Source: Ignelater luminosus (taxonomy: Eukaryota; Arthropoda; Insecta; Coleoptera; Elateridae). Taken from it: DNA of 64,000 nucleotides. The DNA lies in contig VTPC01004579.1 in assembly GCA_011009095.1 (NCBI GenBank), forward strand, positions 62,001 through 126,000. Direction: 5' to 3'. The notes beneath the pieces were generated by a model. The model saw only the letters and a program-made list of their open reading frames with translations, was not told the origin of the DNA and did no database searches. Positions 38,201 through 46,426 of this stretch are shown here, piece by piece. A program made the position numbers and the translations under genes. Each line of letters opens with the position of its first letter. Positions within the stretch are counted from its first letter, which is position 1.

Positions 38201-41200
38201 TTGATTTTTGCCATGGCAATAACTGACCTGTGGCAGGGTGCATTATCCTAGTGAAACAGACATTTTTTCTTTGCTAATCCGGGTCGTTTTTCTTGAATTT
38301 TTTCTTTTAGCTGGACAAGTAGGGTAGCATAGTATGCCCCGTTGATTGTTTTACCCTTTTTAAAATAATCCACAAAAAGAATACCCTTGGCATCCCAAAA
38401 AACTGATGCCAAAACTTTTCCGGCCGACGAAACTGTTTGGCCCTTTTCGGAGCAGGTTCTTCTTTGGTAGTCCATTGCTTCGATTGCTGCTTCGTTTCTG
38501 GGGTATAGTGGTGAATCCACGTCTCATCCACTGTAATAATAAAATCTACTGGATTGCGTTTAAACAAGTCCAAACACTCATTCGAAACTGTTTTGCGTGT
38601 CAGCTCAGCTTCAGTGTGAGCAGTGGCGGCACCCATCGCGCGGATAATTTTCTCATCTCCAAAACTTCGGTTAGTATATAATATGTCCGCTCTGTTGAAA
38701 TGCCCACATTATCCGCTATTTCCATCAACTTCAATCGCCGGTTATTCAAGACAACTTTGTGAATTTTTCAATAATTTCTGTTGTGGTGGCTGTTTTTGGC
38801 CTTCTGAACGCGGTGCAATCCAAGTTTTAACTGTGTTGCACGAAGGGGAAGATTCGCGTAATGTGCCGTCTAGCTCAGCTTTTATTTCTTTTGGGGATAA
38901 ACGCTTAATATGAAAATATCTAATAACTGCACGAATTTTAACTTGCTCCATTCTCACAGCATGTAAAACTTTAGCAACTTTGACAGCCGGTTTGTTATTT
39001 CACACCAGACTGATAAATCTTGAAACAATATAACGTCGTGAAAACATCGCGCAAATTTGTATCCTATCTGGGTTAGGCTGGAGACTTTTCAATTTATCCT
39101 CATATGTAGGTTATGTAAGTAAGGCAAATGTCATAAAAGTAAAAATCCCATGTAGACCAAATATTTCCTTCAGAAAATTTCAAGCAAATGAAAAGGCTTG
39201 AATCTTTGAATTTTAACCAATCGTGAACGTATGTTGCTGACAACAAGAATTTAATGACTTTTTCGTTTCTTGCGGTCTCGAAATGATTTTTTGTTTGGAA
39301 GTACTTTGTTGCAAATTTTCTTCGACAAATAATCAGATCAAATATCTCTCGATCATGTCAAAATATCCTATAATTGGCAATTTGACATGCATTTGGGATA
39401 TTACTAAGGAGCGGCATGAAATAGTTGATGGCCCAGTAAACTTGTCCGTATACGTCACCGCAATGTATTTAAATACGTTGAGTTAATCAGTATTACTGAG
39501 GCGGACGGCTAGACATGTGCAATTCGCGTAGAATAGTGACGTATTTTCTACAAGATAAGCGCAGGTCAGTGGTGTAACACATTTTCGTTTTATGTTTTCA
39601 GTTTTAATTATTACAAAGGTGCAAATATGTCATTATTTTACTATTATAAATACGAATTTACAATTTAAATAAATGAAAATTAATCATAATAAATATTAAA
39701 TTTCTTAGGGTTTGAAATACTTTATTAATACTTTAATGTAATCATAATACCGTTGTTGTTGGTGGTATGTGAGACACTATGTAGCAATGCAATGACTAGA
39801 AGAAAATGACAAGGAAGATGGCGATAACGTTTATTATTGAATAAAAGTTAATTAAACAAAATTCAAGAAGCTTTTTATTTCTTAGATCCAAAATGTTAAG
39901 AAAACTAAACGTTAGATAAATGACACTTTAACAATACTGAAAAAAATTAAGCAAGGCCAACGTTATTTAGCAATCGACTCCTTATAGGACTGTATCGTTA
40001 ATTATGGGTACAGAATAAGCGCCCTGTAAATTTGATGTCAGACTATATTTTGAAAAATGGACTACAGATTTTGAATGTGTGATATATTTTTATTTCATTT
40101 ATTTTTACATTAACAAAAAATTATATGGTTTTTTCCAATTCTCGAACTTTGCTTTTTATATGTTGCATGAGATTCTGGACGACAGATAATCCTACAGCTT
40201 TGGCTACTCTATTCCAGTCTCTTTTGAATTGTTCAACATTTTCTGCTGGTCGAAAGGTCTTCTGTAGATTTTTTTTTCATTAGCGCCCAAAATCTTTCAA
40301 TAGGCCTGATTTCTGGGCAGTTTGGGGGATTCATAGTCTTATCGACAAATGGAACGTTGTGTTGAAGGTACCATTCTAGAACTGGAGTAGCGTAGTGGCA
40401 CGAAGCTAAATCAGGCCAAAATAATACTGGAACCTCGTGCTTTCGAATTAGTATCAGCAATCTTTTTTGGAGACACTCCTTGCGGTATATTTCCGCACTT
40501 AAAGTTTGTTGAGTGAAAAACGGGGTCGATTTCATGCCACATTGACAAATTGCTTGCCAGACCAATATCTTCTATCCAAATTTTTCACAAAAAATAGATT
40601 TATCTGCATTACTCACTTCCGTTCCTTGTTTTACAGTAAAATGAGACACACTGTATAGTATATATACAGGGTGTCCCATAAAATATGGGCGGTACTTCGG
40701 AAGGTGTACTTGCTTGCATTCCGGCCTCGAGTGCGAAGCGAGGCAGTCGACCCGGTCTGCAGCGAGAGCGTGATGCATCGGTGACGAAGAGTACGGGCTC
40801 AACCACCAACGCGGTAGTTGGGGAGCTACCGCCAACCCACCCTCCAGAGTCTGTGTTTGGGGGGCACAGGCCTGGCCCACTTCCACCACCAACGGGGCGA
40901 CTTGAGGTCGCATCGCTGCATCAACCCAACCGACCGTCGGTCTCCAGGAATTGAGGGGGCTTGAAGACCGCGACCGCCACACACCCAACCATACCCAAGA
41001 TGCAGTAGATGGATCAACGGCCGCTCCACCACCAACCGGCGTCTGCGTAGGGGTGCGCAGGCCCGGCCATCACCACCACTCATCACAGCCTCATCCGACC
41101 GGCCCGGGTAGCTACCGGGCCGTGATTACCAAATTCCTTTCCCATCCAAACCCTCGAGCCCGGGGCTCCTCGAGGTACCTACTCCACTACGCCTGGAAAT

Positions 41201-43763
41201 TCTTCGCCAATCCGTCACGCTTCCCGCCAAATCCGTTCCCTCCAACAACTTCCCGCCAATAATCACCACACCCATTCCAACCACCACACTGTTCTCACTG
41301 GGTTTTCCGTGGTTTCCCCAGTAGTCAAGGCAAATGCCGGAACAGTTTTGCACTTCCACGGCACACTACATACACCTAGCCACTCACACACCACTACTCT
41401 AACACATACACACTCTCACACTTCTCACTACACAATTCCAACACCGTTCTGAAAAGAACAGTCGCGTTGAACTCCTCGTCGTCTCTGTGTGACGGCTCGT
41501 TGGCCGTCCTTGGGCATCACCACCGACGGGGATTATGGAGGACCTGCTTCCGGCCTGCACCACCATCGCCACCAGACCATCATCACCGTGGACGGCGGGC
41601 GTGCGGACTGCTTGGTACCCGACATGGCGTGCACGACAGGAGTTATCCAATTTTTTCAATTCACCAGCCATAGAGAAATTAAGTTTTCTAAATGGCAGCC
41701 ACCTACGGTGGCATTTTATTCATTGACTCGCCACTCGCCGGAAGGTGATAGAATATCAAAAAATAAGTGTACTTTGCAGAGTAAAGTTATATCAAGAAAA
41801 CGCTTACTTTCTGAGATACACAGGGTGCTTATTTTATTGAAAATTCCTTGTTTTTCTAGTATTTTAGGGAACATGTGCTATTAAGGTGAAACCTCTTGAG
41901 TGGTTTTTTTTAAATAGGAAATCTACACTTCTACAGTTGCAAACTTCTTAAAAAAGAATATGCAACGCCACTGAAAAATCGACTAATTCTAATGTTTCTG
42001 TCATTTACACTCAGTTTAACAAATAAAGTTATTCTTGTGCTTTCAGACCTTTTCGAGAAATTTTATTTTATTTTATAATTACTACCACTCATTGTTTAAT
42101 GTGGAGATCTTGTATTCTTCGAATAACTGGGAAATAACCTGAAATATTGAGTGTAATTTTTCGTGTTGCTGAAGGTATGAGGTGCCGGCTATCTTACATT
42201 TTGTTGAACTTTAAATCAGTAGTGGAGATTTGGGAAGGATATTCATACTTCAACACCCTGTACCTGAAGAGGTACCTAAAAGAGTACGCGTATTTTCGGA
42301 TGTTCTATCACCTCCCAAAGTATTGACCATACCTTATAGAAATCCTGTATATTGCTAGGTATACTTATAAATTAAAGGTTTCCAAAATAAGTCCTGAGTA
42401 CAACTCCTTGACAACACCTTGTATAACAAGTATTTTTTTTACAGTTGTTCTTACAATAATTTAATGTTCCTTCTGTTTGATGAACAAGTCTTTAAAATCC
42501 CAAACCATTCAATTACTTGCGTTGTATTTCATGCAAAATCAATTATTTCAATTCTTGTAGTGCAAAAAGCTATTGCATTCTTGACTGACCATTCTAATTT
42601 GAAGTCTATTTAGGTAAGCTCATTAAGGTATAATTAATTCAATCCACACATATACGATAATAATTCAATAATTAACAAAACAATTAATAAAAACACAATT
42701 AAAACTTCACTTACCGTATAAAATAAAGCTCGTTAAATAAGTTATAATTAATCATTGCTTCGGTTTAAATAGTAAATACAGTCTGTTTTCAACTTATACT
42801 TCCTTTTTTGCTTACCCCACTTTAAATGAAGCAATTAAAGTCTCATATTTAGGTTTTACGTTAATAAAATTAATTTTGTCACGAAAATGTAACGTTAACA
42901 ACCACAGTGAAATATGTGCACTTGACTAACAAATGTTCAATAACAAATTGATTGAATTGAACGCAATATTATCAAGAAATACTAACCTCAACTTGTAGAT
43001 CTTTAATGGTATTTTGTAGTTTCTTGACGATATCTGCTGTACTATTTTCTTTCAAATTCAAATCAAAAGCTTCGGCACAAAGACCTAATTCTTTACTTTC
43101 TTCGTTTTTTTGCACAACGGACTAAAAATAAATCGATTTTATTAATACTAACATTTCTTCCAATTTTCAAAAGCTACCAACCTGGAGTTGATTTCTAACT
43201 TCATCTAAAGCTTCCTTTAATTCTAAAATTTCTTGGTCCCTAATAATAATCTCCTTTTTCTTTTCTTCCTCTTCAATTTCCATTGCTTTTGCCGCCTGAC
43301 AAAGCAATTCCTGTTTATCTTCCAAATCTTTCCTAACATTTTCAAGTTCCACCTAAAACAATTCCATCTTTAAAACAACTCTAACACCATTAAATCTATT
43401 CTCACCATTAACTCTATATTCTTTTTAATCGCATCCTCTTTATCCGTATTAAAATTAGCTCCCATTCGTTCTTCTAAAAAATATATGCGCAATTTTAAAT
43501 TAAAATTTTCTTTCCTCAAATTTGTAAGCTGCTCGTCAATTTCTTTAACGGATCTGCCACTTGTTACGGCACCCGGCGATCTTAAACCCATATCTGAAAA
43601 TGAAAAAGGACCATAATAGAAATAATATTATTAAATCTTCATTGCATTTCTAATTTTTAATGTAAAAACCTGAAACTTTGGCCAAAACATCACTGTCTAA
43701 ATCGCTCGACGAACAGGAATCGAGGGATCTCAACGAACCCCCTGTTTCATGCGATTTCTTCAT
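14060..43763 (-). CDS. cnn: Centrosomin (CDK5RAP2/Cnn family), long isoform model of about 1374 aa
   Basis: Scaffold of the pericentriolar material that recruits gamma-tubulin ring complexes. Exons of the long form: 43763-43670, 43593-43406, 43352-43182, 43121-42987, 19501-19424, 19339-17673, 15908-14351 and 14292-14060, all with GT-AG borders and matching phases. Exon 2 carries the diagnostic CM1 motif (ENFNLKLRIYFLEERMG, preceded by GRSVKEIDEQL). The middle exons are long coiled coils with a Ser/Thr-rich stretch (about 17760-18130). The last exon, with ENVELRKRLLRTRRALEETL and a basic KQIVKTSQVLRKAK stretch before TAG, corresponds to the C-terminal CM2 region, as I recall it from Drosophila Cnn. 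The fourth intron is about 23 kb and full of transposons, with an alternative terminal exon and candidate alternative first exons. One 1-nt frame break is seen in an A-run (18738-18745). Apart from that break the frame is intact; Drosophila Cnn is about 1150 aa. Confidence 0.88.
14351..15908 (-). CDS. cnn: cnn internal coiled-coil exon (519 codons)
   Basis: Acceptor TTTTAG before 15908, donor GTAAGT after 14351. It encodes about 380 residues of uninterrupted heptad-rich sequence, then a Pro/Ser-containing linker (VTLPRPLLPTLELTQSMSNL). The first codon is GTG (Val) because the exon is internal, so this is not a start. Confidence 0.85.
16571..17180. mobile_element. Fold-back repeat in the intron of cnn (family with a partial copy near 44.8 kb)
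   Basis: The left arm (about 16571-16700) holds GCAAATTGAGCTCAATAA, and the right arm (about 17040-17180) is its inverted form, with CAGTTGA…AAAGTAC and CGCTAG blocks shared. A third, partial copy at 44757-44870 has the same GATCGCAAATTGAGCTCAAT core. No ORF. Confidence 0.6.
17673..19339 (-). CDS. cnn: cnn internal exon with a one-base frame break
   Basis: Acceptor TTCCAG before 19339, donor GTTTGT after 17673. Upstream frame: ILQATLCEKDNQLEHAK to PEHDENKK. Downstream frame: LIQLQAEYKDLQDELDKSE to ENQLLAAQ. The two meet in a run of eight T on the + strand (18738-18745). Nine would restore the frame and 556 codons. Both halves are clean coiled coil, so the break looks like a homopolymer sequencing or assembly error, not gene death. 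Confidence 0.85.
19424..19501 (-). CDS. cnn: cnn short internal exon (26 codons), possible hub for alternative first exons
   Basis: Acceptor TTTGCTAG, donor GTGTGT, phase 0 at both sides. It reads NSMAGDEMHLTEHYKELVNE and then LEKKIE. It has internal ATGs, so it could also start translation itself. Candidate first exons at 20786-20821, 23452-23502 and 27271-27454 all join it in frame. Confidence 0.75.
20577..20821 (-). other. Candidate alternative first exon of cnn plus an orphan open segment
   Basis: 20821-20786 reads ATG, MEHSLDSLLEDK, then GTAATA donor in phase 0, compatible with the 19501 exon. Just downstream, about 20709-20577, there is a protein-like frame (VSAYFANIEFDPKQ … IAQIEKDHDYFKSYREVL … LKMK stop) behind a CTTCAG acceptor. 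The two would read naturally together but are out of phase by one base as written. The segment could be a small nested gene with an indel or an old pseudogene. No family recognised. Confidence 0.3.
21163..22234. mobile_element. hAT-type non-autonomous element (1072 bp) with 8-bp target duplication GAGTACTC
   Basis: GAGTACTC at 21155-21162 and 22235-22242 flank TIRs CAGTGGCGGCCCG (left) and CAATGGCAGCTCG (inverted right). Duplication length and CAGTGGCG-like ends are classic hAT. No transposase frame remains. A C-run (about 22170) lies near the right end. The duplicated site is itself palindromic. Confidence 0.72.
23452..23502 (-). other. cnn: Candidate alternative first exon of cnn
   Basis: ATG at 23502 opens 17 codons (MFSSCINCSEQKSNKSE) ending at a GTAGGA donor in phase 0, able to join exon 19501-19424. 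Short, so it could be chance; no conservation can be checked here. Confidence 0.3.
25282..26296. mobile_element. Stem-loop element (1015 bp) with TACAGTGTGTCC ends and a captured transposase fragment
   Basis: Both ends are TACAGTGTGTCCAAGATAAG, inverted. The arms pair over about 340 bp, including GGTAAGAGATAC and GCTCCTATAAATGG blocks. In the loop, + strand from 25736, the frame reads WPARSPDLTPLDFF and then slips. This is the hallmark third-acidic-residue region of IS630/Tc1-mariner-like transposases. It sits in an intron of cnn. Confidence 0.65.
27271..27454 (-). other. cnn: Candidate alternative two-exon 5' end of cnn
   Basis: Exon A, 27454-27387: ATG, MEQRDTVNDGMLSTYTDSLS then SD, ending in phase 2 at GTAGGT. 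Exon B, 27307-27271, acceptor TTCACAG, reads LIPCAGACEMNE and ends at GTTAGC in phase 0. A and B join in frame to each other and to exon 19501-19424, giving an isoform lacking CM1 (about 1213 aa). Two matching phases and good splice sites make this stronger than chance, but transcripts are needed. Confidence 0.45.
27741..28045. repeat. Palindromic hairpin element (about 305 bp)
   Basis: The left half (TAGTGTGCCTTGATATTG, then ATTAAATGTCATTTTT, ACAAAAATATACGTTAG) is matched inverted by the right half with few mismatches around a short loop near 27890. No ORF; probable MITE. Confidence 0.6.
30230..31381 (-). CDS. cnn: cnn alternative terminal exon (383 codons plus stop), short isoform
   Basis: Acceptor TTTTATAG before 31381 in phase 0, matching the end of exon 4 (42987). 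It encodes coiled coil (LSKERERADHFENIMELAE onward), a Ser/Lys-rich linker (SSSKSSPKIINRSPKSVHSK), a second coiled coil and a basic tail (QRSVVRVKPLTNRK) ending in TAA. Joined to exons 1-4 it gives a 579-aa protein with CM1 but no CM2. A cryptic donor inside it could also make it internal. Short Cnn isoforms are known in Drosophila; equivalence is inferred. Confidence 0.75.
   Translation of the reverse strand: MSKERERADHFENIMELAESAHVRCKSLETEVEDRESKLTNLTCELEESGTKIMSFNQRIEALEEELSEKTTQLQNTVIELRQKDRELKEHQTEMQELNKLCLATQQQNEKSERKVEKYKAMLLQSETKNHEMMTYIDTLKNKIQNLEIRLEAALDEVKKANSKTETVISTDQKAKSNNTDVALFSVRNPMSICETPKSSSKSSPKIINRSPKSVHSKSLSKSTMSIKSQPNIDSHSQEVPESKSVTPTEISSEIHLSNEELLELKKNHYKACKMLKAMIQRKGEYVEQIEKLQALVVEKGSEIESLQTKIVELTESNNALAAGQKKKSIQELVSELNLTASSNPAANKEVQKIKSTSTATVVKSKVMPQRSVVRVKPLTNRK
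32633..32841 (-). repeat. Interspersed repeat, copy 1 (inside the 2.7 kb transposon)
   Basis: Shares with 46641-46985, in opposite orientation, the ends CATCTGGGAATGCAAAGCAT and CAGACTTCGCAAATT-AGTAACG, as well as AACGAACTCC and a GACAGACATACAGAC remnant of the microsatellite. Probably a MITE or SINE-like element. Confidence 0.6.
32899..34408 (-). pseudogene. Decayed transposon protein gene (acidic region plus WYHGRV-type domain)
   Basis: Minus-strand coding pieces of the 32019-34718 element. About 34408-34200, after a TTTTTAG acceptor, reads GQNKENTFIFSRKNNPRLA to ENEDLVKY. The frame then shifts near 34200 to LPIIEEVLEEETENIEKEIH and runs to about 33500, with QVGDYLNLKDY and a Cys-containing TTNHCLGCLSTFYK end. 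A last exon behind a TTTGCAG acceptor (about 33437-32899) has an acidic stretch and then FYAHRWYHGRVLQING, EYRWPKS and FIFYGPIQLLGCHPF. I believe this Trp-rich block recurs in insect transposon proteins; that is from memory. No DDE/D catalytic core is visible, so the element is probably non-autonomous. The internal gap and frameshift mark it as broken. Confidence 0.55.
36966..37011. repeat. (GTA/GTG)n microsatellite
   Basis: Imperfect trinucleotide run read directly. Confidence 0.85.
38090..38957 (-). pseudogene. mariner transposase pseudogene (DD34D type)
   Basis: Reads from MRMEQVKIRAVIRYFHIK (38957 downward) through SARWVP (about 38640), VDETWIHHYTPETK (about 38535-38500, first Asp), FWDAKGILFVDYFKKGKTIN, DNAPCH-like (about 38250, second Asp) and APYSPDLAPSDF (about 38150, third Asp). 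At least four frame changes and stops separate these blocks. The three-Asp set is the mariner signature. TIRs were not identified with confidence. It lies in the cnn intron and is inactive. Confidence 0.75.
40094..40600 (-). pseudogene. Truncated DD37E transposase pseudogene
   Basis: Minus-strand frame beginning SIFCEKFG (one stop follows) then VWQAICQCGMKSTPFFTQQT, WPDLASCHY, NPPNCPEIRPIERFW. A frameshift near 40250 leads to ENVEQFKRDWNRVAKAVGLS and SKVRELEKTI before the stop. Between the Asp of WPDLAS and the Glu of RPIERF there are 37 residues, as in the DD37E branch of Tc1-like elements. The N-terminal half is missing; a TACAGGGTG element end lies at 40665. Related copy at 53079-54352. 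Confidence 0.7.
40665..41650. other. GC-rich island of unknown origin behind a TACAGGGTGTCCC end
   Basis: Begins TACAGGGTGTCCCATAAAAT at 40665, then turns abruptly GC-rich until about 41650, where AT-rich sequence resumes. It contains strong small palindromes (GGCCCGGGTAGCTACCGGGC at 41099-41118) and a partly repeated block (CAGGCCTGGCC near 40867, CAGGCCCGGCC near 41059, each beside ACCACCAAC). All long ORFs are mutually overlapping low-complexity His/Pro/Arg frames and none looks like a protein. The right border was not resolved. Confidence 0.4.
42715..42755 (-). other. cnn: Candidate alternative first exon of cnn in intron 4
   Basis: ATG at 42755, 13 codons (MINYNLFNELYFI) plus two bases, then a strong GTAAGTG donor. 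Phase 2 matches entry of exon 27307-27271, so the join reads R-LIPCAGACEMNE. Weak because the coding part is short. Confidence 0.25.
42987..43121 (-). CDS. cnn: cnn exon 4 (45 codons)
   Basis: Acceptor TTTTTAG, donor GTTAGT, phase 0. Reads SVVQKNEESKELGLCAEAF and ends TIKDLQVE. It can join either 31381 (short form) or 19501 (long form). Confidence 0.8.
43182..43352 (-). CDS. cnn: cnn exon 3 (57 codons)
   Basis: Acceptor TTTTAG, donor GTTGGT, phase 0. Coiled coil starting VELENVRKDLEDKQELLCQA. Confidence 0.85.
43406..43593 (-). CDS. cnn: cnn exon 2 with CM1 motif
   Basis: Acceptor TTTTCAG before 43593, donor GTGAGA after 43406. It encodes the CM1 helix that binds and activates gamma-tubulin ring complexes in this family: KENFNLKLRIYFLEERMG preceded by GRSVKEIDEQL. 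This is the main evidence for the gene's identity. Confidence 0.92.
43670..43763 (-). CDS. cnn: cnn exon 1, start codon
   Basis: ATG at 43763, MKKSHETGGSLRSLDSCSSS then DLDSDVLAKVS, donor CAG|GTTTTT, phase 1. Ser-rich N-terminal tail ahead of CM1, as in other Cnn proteins. No earlier in-frame ATG was seen. Confidence 0.85.
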
Positions 43764-44479
43764 GTTTTATGTTTCTTAATGCTACTTCAATGCTGGTTTT
43801 TGAAGAAATAATAATTTGAAAAGAGGTTTGGTTAACTAGTAATAAAATAATTTTAACCCTACCCTTCTGATTGTTTAGATGTAATGACCCAAAACGGTTA
43901 AACAAAATTAATAACACAAAAAGGAATTATATCAGTTGATGATCCAAATACACACTTATATTGCTGGAATGATTTACGAAGAATTTATAACAGGATGATG
44001 GATGGATTTATCTTTTTTAGATTTTTTTTTTAATGAAGATATATTTTTGTACTTGAAGCGATTTTCAAATCATCTGAAAATGTAGAAAAATGGAAAATTT
44101 GTAACGAAAACAAAAATTAGTTTAAAATAAGGAAATTTATTTTCACTCAACGGAACACATAATTTTTAATGAAACGCCAAAAATAGTCACACAAAAATAC
44201 GAATCAAACGTCAAATTTTTGTTTTTGTTCTTTCATTTAATTTTTTTCTCTCGTTTTTCGTAGTGACACCAAGCCACTTCGTGAATGACGTCTGTAGCTA
44301 CCTTGGCACAATATGTTTTTGTGGTTTTGAAGTTTTGCCAACAGAATTTCAATGTTTGAAAAAATTCATATGTGTTTTATCTTTTGTATGTTAACTTTCG
44401 CAAACAAAATTTCCATTCTTTTTTTAAGTTATAATAAACAGCACTTTTACCTTCGACGAACTTAAAACCACAATTATTA

Positions 44480-44689
44480 TAAAGGGTGTTCCAAAAAGTT
44501 GTTTTTTTCTTTGGCAATATAAAGGAAAATAGAAACTTTAGTATGAGTTGTTTTTATTTCAAGGACACCTAAATTGTCTTTGGAACCATCTTCGACGTGC
44601 AGTTTGTAGGCCTAAGCAAATTTGTCGTTTCTTATTTTTTACGAAAGTCGAGATGTCAACTCGAGACAGTTTATTTGTTGCACCCTTTA
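44480..44689. mobile_element. Short MITE (210 bp) with TAAAGGGTG ends
   Basis: TAAAGGGTG at the left and its exact inverse CACCCTTTA at the right; no ORF. The ends resemble the TACAGGGTG elements but differ at one position. Confidence 0.5.
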
Positions 44690-45430
44690 TTGTAAATTCT
44701 TATGCAGCTTCACAGTAAAAACTTCTCTGGTGATCTAACAGTCAAATAACACTGAGTGGAGAGAAAAACCAAAGCCAGTTGATGTGAGATAAAGTACCGA
44801 CATCAAACAAAGTCGATCGCAAATTGAGCTCAATAACAATTTTTTCTCCGACTAAAATACAACCCTTAAATAATAATGTAAACAATTGAATCAACTCGAC
44901 AATTAGGGAAACTAAAATTGAGTAATTGATTAATCGGTTCCTTCAGTAATGGCCCAATTCCTTAATTATTTAAATGGGACACAGAATGGTCGATTAATAA
45001 ACGCAGACGGTTCGATTTTTTAATAATCCATTTAATCGGTTAATTGAATAATCGGGTAATTGATAAATCGTAATAATCGATTTTTTTTTGAAAATGATAA
45101 TCGAACTTGCGATTGATCGATTATTTTCCGATTAATCTATTATTATGTATAGCCCTATTGGCCGCTGTTTGAACCAGAGATAACTTTAACTGTTCCAAAT
45201 TTTGGTAGTGGTAGCACAAATCTTCTCTAGAAATCACCACATTTTATAACCCAAAGCTTGATGAGCGGCCCAGTGCTTATATTAAACATGGTAGCACTGA
45301 GAGACTTTATAATTCCTTCTAGAATATCATCTTAATACATCTCAGCACTAGTAGTCTCGACACCTTTTCAAGAAAAATAAATTTGAGTGGTGTCCAAATC
45401 AGAAACTCCCAACCAAACTGTGAGAGATAC

Positions 45431-45913
45431 CGTGGGTGCGTTTGCCATCGCACTCAGAGCATACTGTGTACATCGAAAGCGTTTGCCATCGGGCTCGGAC
45501 AAGTATCTGGAATCTCCGATTGTCGCAGATGAGATAAAATCGAGCATTCTCAATGTGCTCGAAGTACTACGGGCAGCCCTGACCATTGTGAACCAGGCAT
45601 GCGCAATGCCACCGTCATCAGTTCTTTATCAGTTCATCAGCGAAGGAATTAGCTTCAGTTCTAACTTTGATCATTTTTCTGCGTTGCTATAACATGCTTT
45701 TGCATTTGGTGTATTTTTTTATGTAAAGCTGCCTCTTATATTTGAAAATAAGCTCTACATTGGTTTGTTTACTGCTTGGTTTAAGTGTACTATGATCAGC
45801 TGATTGCAAACTTCTCCAAATGCGTTTGGCATCGATTAATGTGAAACCGGTCACGTGATCGATATCCTTATCTGTCTCCTTTAATCTCCGAGCGCGATGG
45901 CAAACGCACCCCG
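45431..45913. mobile_element. Non-autonomous element (about 480 bp) with GGGTGCGTTTGCCATCGC inverted ends
   Basis: GGGTGCGTTTGCCATCGC at the left, followed by CTCAGAG, is matched inverted at the right (GCGATGGCAAACGCACCC preceded by CTCCGAG). A second internal GCGTTTGCCATCGGGCTCGG lies at about 45480. Frames on both strands are open for about 300 bp but resemble no protein. Target duplication not resolved. Confidence 0.55.
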
Positions 45914-46426
45914 AATGATTAACTTTTCAGCAGCTTCAGTACCACTATGAGCATACACTCTATAATTTTACTGGTTTAGATCTTCTCCAATTGTAAAGAT
46001 TTCTGCTGTAGAAAAAAACTCTGCAGTGTTTGTTATCCGCATACCGGCGAACAAGCCACTTTAATTTTTCTTCCCTAATTTCTTAAAAAGTGAAAAAGCA
46101 GTCGACCGTTTTCTTTTCGGTAAGCGCGCAGCTTGAGGTTTTGGTTAACCGCTTGTTTAAGGTTTCTCTTGACAATTTCATCTATAGCTTTTACAACTGC
46201 AGGTGCTTTCAGAAAGTGAGGTCGGCCAGCTCACGGTTTGTCGTTGTTGGTGTAAGCTTACACTTATGCACCTCAATAACGGCATCATGGTCTTCTCTTT
46301 TGCTCCATTCCATTATTATTTAGAATTTAGCCACAAAACTCCTGGTACTTTTTACATTCAACCATGATAGGACTTCAAACAACACACCTTCATTTGTTTT
46401 CTCAGTTTACTAAGATCGTACAAATA

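Noticed and set aside
40572..41359. Overlapping ORFs on both strands in the GC-rich island
   Set aside because: Open because stop codons are rare in GC-rich sequence; products are low-complexity His/Pro/Arg.
45387..45692. 101-codon + ORF and its 72-codon antisense
   Set aside because: Spans the terminal repeat of a MITE; no motif, no splice context.
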